Shown here piece after piece: positions 25,271-33,210 of a stretch of DNA of 64,000 nucleotides. Source of the DNA: JAIBCC01 sp963763855 (lineage in GTDB: Bacteria > Acidobacteriota > Blastocatellia > Pyrinomonadales > Pyrinomonadaceae); the NCBI GenBank assembly GCA_963763855.1, contig CAVXPU010000005.1:2542001-2606000 (forward strand). The letters run 5' to 3'. Numbering within the stretch: the stretch's first letter is position 1; every line of letters begins with the position of its first letter. A program made the position numbers and the translations under genes. The notes under the pieces were generated by a model, which worked only from the letters and a program-made list of their open reading frames with translations, had not been told where the DNA came from and searched no databases.

Positions 25271-26857
25271 CTATGGCTTCTTAACCGGAATAAATGTAAC
25301 TTTTGAATTCTGAAAATCAAACGTTAAACGATAATTTTTCAAGAAATTTCCACCTAATATTCCGGCTTGTTCAAACCCGGAAGCCTCGTTAATAATGTCT
25401 AAATCTAAAGCAATTGCCTTCACACTTTCGCGGCTATGAGCTCCAAAAGAAACCTTCGGGAGCAAAAATGAATCGACGTTTTCGGTAATTCCTGCTGCCC
25501 CGATTACTCGCATTTTCTCTTTACTCGAAAACTGGCTCATCTCATTTGTATTAGCTAAAGCCTCTGAAATCACAGAGATACTGGCTCCTGTGTCGACTAT
25601 AAAATTCAATGGCGATTCAATTCCGTGAAGTTGAACTTCACCACTGAGAAATCCGCTGGAAGTTAAACGCAAAGGCAATGCGATTGCTTCTTTTTCAAAA
25701 TTTTGGGTCGATTGCTGATTCTTTTTGGTAAGCGTAAATGTTAAATTGCCGTAATCTACCGTTGTCAGAAATTTTGAAATCAGAGAAAGACCTATGTAAC
25801 CGTCAATTTTCTCGCTATCGTCGTGAAATTTCCTTATATAAACGGGAACATTGCCAATTCTGATGTCGCCAATATCCACATTTTTCAAAAATCCGTAAAC
25901 AATCTCAAATTTACCATTCCCGCCAATCGCACGGGCTAATCCGCCTTTCGAAACTGCTTTAATTTTCAACCTTTCCGCCGTTTCCTGCGAAATTACAGAA
26001 ATTCCCGATCCGGTGTCTAATACGAAACGAAGTTTTTCTTCCTTGCCATTAATTTTCAATTCAATTATCGGTCGATCACGCATCATTTGCAGCGGAACCG
26101 TTGTTTGCTTTGAATCGCGGTTAATACGGTAAAGCTCTTGTTTATTGCCCAAATAACGCAAAAAATTGATTAAGCCCTTGATTCTGTCCCGCCTGTCAAC
26201 ATCCGCAACCGGCGAAACGCTCAAAAATCGATTATAAGCTTCAGCCGCTTCCTTATACCTTTCCGCACGGGCTAAAACTTGGGCTAATGCAAAAACGTAA
26301 TCAGGCTCATTCGGATCATGATATTCGGCACTTTGAAGTTCATTAATCGCGTCATCAATACGGTTTTCATAGAAATCAAGCATTCCAAAGCCAGCCCAAG
26401 CCATCGCTTCATCGCCATTAAGTTGACCTGCACGATTAAAAATCAATCTCGCTTCCTTAAAATTACCAAGATTTAGTGCAACCATTCCGACCAACGCGTA
26501 AGCTCTCGCATTTTTCGGCTCATTTTTAGCGACGTTAAACGACAGATCATAAGCTTCGGTAAGCTTTCTTTGCTTAATTAAAATGCTGCTTAATAATAAT
26601 TTTGCCTTGGAATTGGCAGTATCTTGCTTGATTACTTCGCGTAAGAGTTTTTCGGCTTCGGGGAATTTTCCTTTACGACTGAGTTTTTCGGCTTGTTTCA
26701 ATAATTGCTTGGTTTCTTTTACCTCAATCTGCTGAACGTCGTCAATTGCCGCAACTGACAAAGAAAGACTCATAAAAAATATCAGCATCCAAGTAAAACG
26801 ATGATTTCGTTTTGCCCGGAAAGGGATAAAAGCGTTTTCTAATATCTTTAAAATCAT
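25271..26857 (-). CDS. Exported TPR protein with two retropepsin-like aspartyl protease domains
   Basis: 528 residues with a signal/anchor (WMLIFFMSLSLSVAA). TPR-like repeats run from about 50 to 230 (RKGKFPEAEKLLREVIKQD and others). Two successive retroviral-type aspartyl protease folds follow, with active motifs DTGSGIS at 281 and DTGASIS at 422. The second motif of each fold is visible (GYIGLSLISKF; ILGGNFLKNYRL). Retropepsins need two DTG halves, normally from a dimer; here both are in one chain, so it could be active as a monomer. Substrate unknown, periplasmic. Confidence 0.88.
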   Translation of the reverse strand: MILKILENAFIPFRAKRNHRFTWMLIFFMSLSLSVAAIDDVQQIEVKETKQLLKQAEKLSRKGKFPEAEKLLREVIKQDTANSKAKLLLSSILIKQRKLTEAYDLSFNVAKNEPKNARAYALVGMVALNLGNFKEARLIFNRAGQLNGDEAMAWAGFGMLDFYENRIDDAINELQSAEYHDPNEPDYVFALAQVLARAERYKEAAEAYNRFLSVSPVADVDRRDRIKGLINFLRYLGNKQELYRINRDSKQTTVPLQMMRDRPIIELKINGKEEKLRFVLDTGSGISVISQETAERLKIKAVSKGGLARAIGGNGKFEIVYGFLKNVDIGDIRIGNVPVYIRKFHDDSEKIDGYIGLSLISKFLTTVDYGNLTFTLTKKNQQSTQNFEKEAIALPLRLTSSGFLSGEVQLHGIESPLNFIVDTGASISVISEALANTNEMSQFSSKEKMRVIGAAGITENVDSFLLPKVSFGAHSRESVKAIALDLDIINEASGFEQAGILGGNFLKNYRLTFDFQNSKVTFIPVKKP

Positions 26858-26882
26858 AAGACAAAAACTCCTTTCCGAATTT

Positions 26883-27545
26883 CTATTTGAGGATTTCGCC
26901 CGTTTTTATTGACCAAAGAACTAAATCCAGCTCATCAAAATCAATTTCCACTTCCCTTGCAAGGTTTTTCAGTTTATTTTCAGTTTCTAAATACTTTGTA
27001 CGCGTACCGGGAGGTTTTGGTTCATCAATAAAATTTAATTCCGATAAACATCGAAGCACGTGTTTATCTAAAATCGCATAGCCCTTAAAACCAATATTTC
27101 GTAAATAATGACTCGCTTCTTTATAGCCTAAACCCTTTATTCCTTTCTCTTTAACCAGCCAATCGCGTCGCTCAAAATTGTCTGTAAAACTTGCCAGTTT
27201 TGCTCTTAATTTCAGCTTGCAATGTTCCTGCAAAAAATCGCGTGAAGCGACGATATATCTCGCCCTCGCACGCGGATATCGATGCCGCCCAAGCAATGCA
27301 TTCATCAAATCTTCATGATTGCCAGTCAATAAAATCGGCTTTACAGCCTCTAAAGACCGCAATCCCATCTTTGCCGAACAACCGCCTGTGAAGAAACAAA
27401 AAACCATTTCTTCCCATAGCTTTCGATCACTTCCCTTTTGCCAAATATCGTCAAATTCGGCAAGTCTGGCTTGAATCTCTTCTTTCCTAACCGAATATGT
27501 TTCCCTTATTTTTTCAACGGTGATTGGTTCGAGTAGTTTTTTCAC
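26883..27545 (-). CDS. 8-oxoguanine DNA glycosylase/AP lyase, Ogg2 (archaeal) type
   Basis: 220 residues. Helix-hairpin-helix-GPD superfamily: the hairpin IKGLGYKEASHYLRNIG carries the catalytic Lys (YKE) and AILDKHVLR the catalytic Asp. The N-terminal helical part (WEEMVFCFFTGGCSAKMGLR) and the short C-terminus are typical of Ogg2, known mainly from archaea and some bacteria. Role: excises 8-oxoguanine from DNA and nicks the abasic site. There is no iron-sulfur cluster cysteine set, which excludes endonuclease III. Confidence 0.9.
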   Translation of the reverse strand: MKKLLEPITVEKIRETYSVRKEEIQARLAEFDDIWQKGSDRKLWEEMVFCFFTGGCSAKMGLRSLEAVKPILLTGNHEDLMNALLGRHRYPRARARYIVASRDFLQEHCKLKLRAKLASFTDNFERRDWLVKEKGIKGLGYKEASHYLRNIGFKGYAILDKHVLRCLSELNFIDEPKPPGTRTKYLETENKLKNLAREVEIDFDELDLVLWSIKTGEILK

Positions 27546-27658
27546 AAATTAACTTATTTTTCGTAAGTTTAGGCTTGTCAGAAGGGGTTGTCAACAAAAA
27601 AGAATTTCCGTGTTCGCGATATTGGTTTAAGTTCAATTTCGGGTTATTTGAGCAGAAG

Positions 27659-30224
27659 TTAGTAAGGATAATTTAATCTAAAGCCGATTCCGCGACTATG
27701 GCAGAAATGGGTTTCCGAAAAATGGTGGATTGAACTCTGCTGAAGCTGGTGAAATTAGTTTGATTGAGTATGTTATTGGCTGTTGCATAGAGTTTTAGGG
27801 AAAATCTTTTCTTCGGATTAGTAAAATCAAATCCAGTAGCCGCTTCTGACGAAGTGGTTATCATCGCAAAACTTTTTCCATCATCAGTACTCGACTTATC
27901 AACAAATGAAAATGAGTAGCTTAAACTCAAATCCAACTCATTTCTCCATGTTCCTCGAACGCTGTTTCGCAACACACCAAAAAATCTGTCATTAAAACTT
28001 GTATCACCATTGTCGTCTCTTCCGGTTGTTATTGTGTATGGTAGAGGTGAGTTTAAAACATAGCCCCCTGAAAGACGAAGCCCCTTTTTGATCTGCCAAC
28101 TAATTGCTGAAGAAACTTTATGTCTCTGATCATTATTAGAAATTGATCGTTCAGTTCTAAGATTGTAATTATCACTTGGTAATACAAAGATTCCAGTATT
28201 ATCAGAAACAGTTTTGGACAAATCATAATCGAAAGCAAAACTGATGTTTTTTCCTAGACTCAGTTCAACCCAAAATTCAAACTATTGATGACAAAAAATG
28301 CGGACGATTCAACATTGATGATATTACCAAATAGTGGATTTGGACGAAAACCTGAGATTGGAGCATTAATATTTCGACTGCGAAATTGGTGCAAACCTTT
28401 TTGATAAACATAATTCGCACGAATCGATAAAGTTTTGCTCAAACGGCTTTCAGCTCCAATTGAAGCATGAATAATGTAGGGATTTTTTAATCCGTCATCT
28501 TTTTGCCAAAAACTTTTCTGTAAAATCTGGCTTATCCCGCCAGATATAGGATTTGGAAAACTCGGATTGATAATAATTGTCTCGCCGGGTTGGGAAAAAT
28601 CATTACTCAAAATGGTTGATAAGTTATTAGTTTCCAACCAATGATAAAAAATACCGCTTCCGCCCCGAAAAGTAAGCTTTCCTGTCTTGAGAGGCGACCA
28701 TGTAAAACCAATACGCGGCGAAAAGTTATTGTGATCTTTCAGATTGCTTTGAACTTCATATCGCAATCCAAAACTTAAACTAAGATTTTTCCTTATTCGC
28801 AAATCGTCTTGAATAAACAATCCAAACTGAAATTGTGAAAGACGAACCTTTTTACTTACAGAATTTTGAGTGAAAATTGAAGGCTTTTCTAAATTAAAAT
28901 CAGCTAAATCCGAAAAAATAAATGTGCCATTTTTGTTTATTTCAGAATTTTCATTCCATCTTTCAAATTCAAAATAAGTTCCGATTTTTAAGGCGTGATT
29001 TTTATATCCAAATAGCAAATTATCAGCAAACTGAAGCGATGACTTATCACTTTCGCTGAAATTTCCTGCCCCACCTTTGCTGAATGAATCAAGCACAATC
29101 ACACCTGCTTGCTGGCTATTTGGAATTGTTTCCGATTTTTCAGAAATAAGCTGAAACCTTAATTCATTGAGATAACTATTGTTGATATAGCCTGATTCTG
29201 AAATTCGAAATTGATGTGAACGACTTCTAGCATCAAAAGCTCTTTCAGCCAAATTAAATCCGCCGATGCCTATATTTTTTGTATTTGAATTGTTGAATCT
29301 GTAACTAAAATACGCATTATGCGACTTCGATAAATTTTGATTAATTGTTGTGTTTATTGTTATAAAGTCACTTTTGCTGTTTACGGAATCATTGATAACT
29401 CCTTCCGGCAAAATTGCATTTATATTCTGCGATTTGAAGTTTCTTGCGTCAATAAATGTAATTGAAAAAGCAGCCTTGTCTTTTTTTATTGGTCCACTTA
29501 AGAAAAATATCGTATTTCTAGTTTGTTCAGGAAATCTTCTCGGAGCGAAGGCATTTCTTGAATTCAACGACTCATCATTAAAATTGATAGAAAGCGAACC
29601 GCTAAATTTTTGATTACCGGGTTTAGTTGTAATATCAATATAAGTAAATCCAAGCTCGTGATTTTCAGCATCGAACGAACTTCTCACAATTCGTATTGAC
29701 GCAATTTGAGATTTTTGTGGCATACTTCCGCCGGTAAATCCATCAACTCTAATAATTGCATTTTCGTCTCCTGCAATCTGTTTGAGTTGTTTTTCAAATT
29801 CTTTTGGATCATCCGAAAGTGCTTCAATTTGTAATTTTGTTAAGAAATTACTAAACGCATTATCAACCGATGTTTCCTGAGCATCTCTTGTAACCTCAAC
29901 ATTTTCAATAAATTCAGCGACTTCTAACTTAATAGTTATTTCATTCTTACCATTTTTTATTTCTATTTCTTGTGAATATGGTTTAAAACCTTGGGATTGA
30001 ATATCCAAAACATACTTGCCGATTTTCAGATTTGAAAACGCAATTTCTTGCGGAGATTCTTTAAAAACTTCTTTGACAACTTTATTTTCAAATTTAATTT
30101 GTGCAGTTATATTTGGAATAAGCAATGAATTTTGGTCAACTACATTTACGTATAATGAGGTTACTTGGGCAAAACTTGATTTTGCCAGTATTATGAATAA
30201 AAAAAAATTGAATAATATTTTCAC
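27659..30224 (-). CDS. Outer-membrane TonB-receptor-like barrel with carboxypeptidase-regulatory N-domain (apparent frameshifts)
   Basis: About 855 residues after repair. A signal peptide (MKILFNFFLFIILAKSSFA) is followed by a CarboxypepD_reg-like beta-sandwich (YVNVVDQNSLLIPNITAQIK), a plug-like segment (RVDGFTGGSMPQKSQIASIR) and a long barrel (SFGLRYEVQSN, FSPRIGFTWSPLK, LRLSGGYVLNSPLPYTITTG). One missing base near 28260-28270 separates NSLNFG from VELSLGKNISFAF. Near 27685-27715 one or two more indels separate the barrel from the true end, HSRGIGFRLNYPY, with stop at 27659. It is the last gene of the second peptide operon. Such barrels are frequent in Acidobacteria and are thought to handle large outer-membrane cargo. 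Confidence 0.85.
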
Positions 30225-30227
30225 AGC

Positions 30228-31040
30228 TTATTTCTCTTTAACATCAAAGAAATTTGGTTTGAAAACAGGATTAATTTTCAAGGATTTAATTATAGTTTCG
30301 CCTGTTCCTATACTTTCAGCATCACTTTGAAAACTGATTTTATGTGCAAATGTTATACCCGATTCTTCACGATAATCGGAGAAAAAATATTTAGTTTGAA
30401 ATTGCTTGTTTTCTTTATTTTTCCAACTTTCAGTCATCATCAGTAAAAGATTTGTTTTTTCATCAAAAAAGTACTGATATTTTCTCTCATCTAAGATAGT
30501 TTGGATTACACTTGCTCTCCCATCTTTTGACTCCGCGATACCAACGTAAATAAAGTCAAGGTTTGGAAGGGCAAAAGACTCTAGAAAAATTGGGAATGTT
30601 GTTAACCAAAACTCTATTTTAAGCTTTTTTATTTCAGTTTCTTTTGGTGTTGAAAAAGTGAATGCAGCATTTAGTTTTTGACCATCAACAAAAACTTCAG
30701 TATTTCTTTCAAACAAGCTTCCATTCACAATACGAGAAGTGTTTGTTGTATTCGTGTCATATTCGCCAAAAGTATCTAGCCGCATTTTATCCGAATTCAA
30801 ATAGAAATCATTTGTTTCAGTTGAATTCTGTTCTTCACCTTTTTCACTATATTTACTCACGGTTTTATAGTTCAAACTTATACTTTTTATGGATTCTTTT
30901 TCTATCTTTTTGTTGACCGTTGTTTTGGCTATTACCAAAACATCTTCCGCTTTTTGTTTTTTTATATCGCTATCTTGAGCAAAATTTATAAAAGAGAAAA
31001 CGACAAGGCAAAATACAAGAAATACTATTTTTTTTAACAT
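30228..31040 (-). CDS. Exported LolA-like protein
   Basis: 270 residues with a signal peptide (KKIVFLVFCLVVFSFINFA). The rest looks like a LolA/LppX-type half-barrel: an early strand-rich part (KSISLNYKTVSKYSE, DFYLNSDKMRLDTFGEY) and a late part with YQYFFDEKTNLLLMMTESW, then FFSDYREESGITFAHKI and the closing FFDVKEK. This arrangement is common in outer-membrane lipoprotein-sorting relatives. It sits 3 bases before the barrel gene and 2 bases after the thioredoxin-like gene, so all three are one operon. Cargo unknown. Confidence 0.7.
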   Translation of the reverse strand: MLKKIVFLVFCLVVFSFINFAQDSDIKKQKAEDVLVIAKTTVNKKIEKESIKSISLNYKTVSKYSEKGEEQNSTETNDFYLNSDKMRLDTFGEYDTNTTNTSRIVNGSLFERNTEVFVDGQKLNAAFTFSTPKETEIKKLKIEFWLTTFPIFLESFALPNLDFIYVGIAESKDGRASVIQTILDERKYQYFFDEKTNLLLMMTESWKNKENKQFQTKYFFSDYREESGITFAHKISFQSDAESIGTGETIIKSLKINPVFKPNFFDVKEK

Positions 31041-31042
31041 CT

Positions 31043-31567
31043 CTAAACTCCTTTTTGGATAAACTCTAGTAATTTCACTTCGCTCTCAGGCGAGCCAAAC
31101 AAGGCTTTTTGAATAATGCCGTCCTTTAGTTTCAAGTTAGCTGGAAAATATTTGAGAGAAAGTGTTTTAATTATTATTTGTTCCTTATCAATTAAAATAG
31201 GAAATGTTACCTTGTTTTCTTCGATGTATTTTTTTACAGTAACCTCATCTTCAAACATAATGCCAATGATTTTTATGTCGGGTTTTGCTTGAATTTGCGA
31301 AATTGTTTGGATTTCTTTTTTGCAAGCATCGCAAGTGCTTAACATATATATAATTACAACTTCGCCTTTGTATATTTCATCAGCAAAATCTTTATCTTTC
31401 CCTGCTTCCAATATTGAGTTTTTGGGAAATTCTTTATTTTCAAGAAATTTTGCTTGTTCAACGAGTAACGAATTTGTGTCCTCTTTCGATATCACGAAAT
31501 ATAGGAAAGCAAAGATTGTTACGGCAAAGACCAACGCCGAAATTAAGACGTTCAAGTGTTTTTTCAT
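31043..31567 (-). CDS. Membrane-anchored thioredoxin-like protein (TlpA/redoxin type)
   Basis: 174 residues from ATG 31567 (MKKHLNVLISALVFAVTIF), with a longer frame possible upstream. An N-terminal membrane anchor is followed by a periplasmic thioredoxin fold. The CxxC active site is in YMLSTCDACKKEIQTIS, the cis-Pro region is VTFPILIDKEQ, and the tail is YFPANLKLKDG. It is encoded beside the six-cysteine exported peptide, so a role in forming or isomerising that peptide's disulfides is attractive but inferred. Confidence 0.85.
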   Translation of the reverse strand: MKKHLNVLISALVFAVTIFAFLYFVISKEDTNSLLVEQAKFLENKEFPKNSILEAGKDKDFADEIYKGEVVIIYMLSTCDACKKEIQTISQIQAKPDIKIIGIMFEDEVTVKKYIEENKVTFPILIDKEQIIIKTLSLKYFPANLKLKDGIIQKALFGSPESEVKLLEFIQKGV

Positions 31568-31571
31568 ATTT

Positions 31572-32150
31572 TTAATTTCTAAATATCGAGTAACTGAAGT
31601 TGCCATCAGAACCTCTTTCAATATTTATTGAAGCCCCCATACTGACTTCAGCTAATGTTCTGTTCTCTTGCATTTCAATTTCTAATCGTGCGGGAAATTC
31701 TTGATCGACTTTTATCTTTCTCTTGAGAATAGGAGAGTATATATGTGTCTTAATCCGAAAAAGAAAGGAAAACGGCTTTCCTGAAGAAAGTAGCTTTTTG
31801 ATTTTCTCGTCTAATATAATACGCACAATAATTTCACGATTTTGCTCCTCAAGAAGTGGTCTTTTTATTATGTTGCCTTTTTGTATAAGTACCCCACGTT
31901 TTCTTATCTTTGCATTAAAGTTCATTTTTTCGATTGGAACAATATCCCTGTTAAGAGTCTCATCATCAATCAATGAAAAGCGATAAGAAACTTTCCAATA
32001 GCTTTTTGGATTGTCAAATTCAACTGCTTGATTTGTCGGTAATCCATTTAAACTAAAATTTAAATTAACTCTTTCAAGATTATTTTGAGCTAAAAGACAA
32101 TGTCCACAGATCATTAACGCAAATGCTAATTTTATTAGTTGTTTTCTCAT
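31572..32150 (-). CDS. Exported protein of the cysteine-peptide operon, function unknown
   Basis: 192 residues from ATG 32150. A signal peptide (MRKQLIKLAFALMICGHCLL, cut near AQ) is followed by a beta-strand-rich domain (NLERVNLNFSLNGLPTNQ, VSYRFSLIDDETLNRDIV, SFLFRIKTHIYSPILKRK). I recognise no family. It comes directly after the cysteine-rich peptide gene and 4 bases before the thioredoxin-like start, so it is part of the operon. Possible roles are a chaperone or receptor for the peptide; nothing in the sequence decides. Confidence 0.7.
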   Translation of the reverse strand: MRKQLIKLAFALMICGHCLLAQNNLERVNLNFSLNGLPTNQAVEFDNPKSYWKVSYRFSLIDDETLNRDIVPIEKMNFNAKIRKRGVLIQKGNIIKRPLLEEQNREIIVRIILDEKIKKLLSSGKPFSFLFRIKTHIYSPILKRKIKVDQEFPARLEIEMQENRTLAEVSMGASINIERGSDGNFSYSIFRN

Positions 32151-32204
32151 ATTTAAGCTGTTGTGCAACAACAGTAGCTGATGCTGCACAACAAAATGTT
32201 TGTC

Positions 32205-32373
32205 CTATCCACAATTGTAAGAACAGACACATACTCCGCCGCCACAGCTTTCACCTGTTAGCCAACAAGTTAGTTTGCCCACTTTTATCTCAGGTTTACA
32301 CGCAGCATAAATCGCCATTGGAACGGACGACCAAAACGAGTCCTAGAGCCATTGAAATTAACATTTTTTTCAT
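32205..32373 (-). CDS. Six-cysteine Sec-exported mini-peptide (one apparent frameshift)
   Basis: About 55 residues. ATG 32373 follows TTTATAGGAGATTCAATC. In the raw frame the peptide stops after MKKMLISMALGLVLVVRSNG plus five residues. Dropping one G of the pair after TTG (about 32332-32333) restores a signal peptide (MKKMLISMALGLVLSSVPMA, cut after IYA). The mature peptide is then ACKPEIKVGKLTC, then WLTGESCGGGVCVCSYNCG. Six Cys follow the spacing C-x10-C-x6-C-x4-C-x-C-x3-C, so it is a candidate disulfide-rich effector. The upstream DNA is homologous to that of the double-glycine precursor. It heads an operon with exported, thioredoxin-like, LolA-like and barrel genes. Confidence 0.7.
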
Positions 32374-32461
32374 GATTGAATCTCCTATAAAATCGGTAAT
32401 AAGAATCGGAGACGAATAGACAGACCAAAACCACAAACATCATCCAATTCTTGGGCGATGG

Positions 32462-32609
32462 GTTGAGCCTCTGCTGTGTTTTGCGATATGATACGAGTGT
32501 GTTGAGTTCGCATCTGTTGTCTTAAACACGACAGAAGCACTTAAAACAAACAAGCCTTGAAATTGCTAGTAACAATTTCAAGGCTTACTTATTTTGAACG
32601 AAAAAACTT
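32462..32609 (-). promoter_or_regulatory. Conserved structured upstream element, copy B
   Basis: Homologue of 23385-23533, here about 90 bases upstream of the six-cysteine peptide start. GCATCTGTTGTC is at 32510-32521 and CAGAAGCACTTAAAA follows. The terminal stem is AGCCTTGAAATTG (32553-32565) with CAATTTCAAGGCT (32573-32585), different bases from copy A but fully paired. The outer pairing CTGCTGTGTTT with AAACACGACAG is also retained with mismatches. Between element and start codon both copies share a TCGTCTC block and TTTATAGGAGA. Conservation of both sequence and structure before two unrelated peptide genes indicates a functional leader, attenuator or small RNA. Confidence 0.75.
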
Positions 32610-33210
32610 CTCGCTTTAGAAATCTTTCCCTTTCTATTCCGCACACACTACTCATTGGCTCATTAATTTTTACGAGTACGAGGGGTTTAATATGTGGGTA
32701 TAAATACAACTTCATGGGAAAAAATCTAAAGTCAAATATTTAATATAGAAGCATGTTAAATTGTATGTAAATAATTGTCAACCGTTTTTTGTAAATCTAA
32801 GAGAGAGAGAGAGAGAGTAAAACCATGCAAATAATGAGTTTATGGACTTAGCCAAAAACGCAAAACTGTTAATTTATGTTAATTGGGTGTTTTAGATTGA
32901 TGCAATAAATATTTTTAAATCACTAAACAAGTCAAAAAAAGCAAAACATGTTATGAATTTCAGCATTGTCTTGGAGAGACTGTCTAAAATTGAAATTTCC
33001 CCAATATCTGCTCTGTTTTAATCAAAGTAAAGAAAAAATTAATTTGACGATGACTGTAAAGGAGGGCTTTGATTCTAAAACATCAAGCCCTTCCTTACGG
33101 TCGGGCTACTGACACAAAAAAATCTTTCGCAATTGAAAAAAGTTTTTAGTAAATAAAATTTGCGATGCTGCGAAAAATATTATTACCCGCTTTAAATGTC
33201 AAGAAAATAA
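32610..33210. other. 600-base intergenic region: GA microsatellite and a hairpin, no gene seen
   Basis: No convincing coding frame. A dinucleotide run of about nine GA units lies at 32801-32818. A hairpin is formed by GGAGGGCTTTGAT (33061-33073) and ATCAAGCCCTTCC (33083-33095), with one bulge on each side; no T-run follows on either strand, so a terminator role is unproven. The left end (to about 32690) retains weak similarity to the outer flank of copy A. The length and AT content suggest that it holds the promoter of the cysteine-peptide operon. Confidence 0.55.

Noticed and set aside
26883..27545. The glycosylase as endonuclease III
   Set aside because: No cysteine cluster for the iron-sulfur centre, and the hairpin and length match Ogg2.
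32801..32818. GA repeat as a regulatory site
   Set aside because: A simple dinucleotide microsatellite; nothing ties it to a gene.
33061..33095. Hairpin as a terminator of the large TPR gene
   Set aside because: No T-run follows on either strand and it lies over 110 bases after the stop codon.
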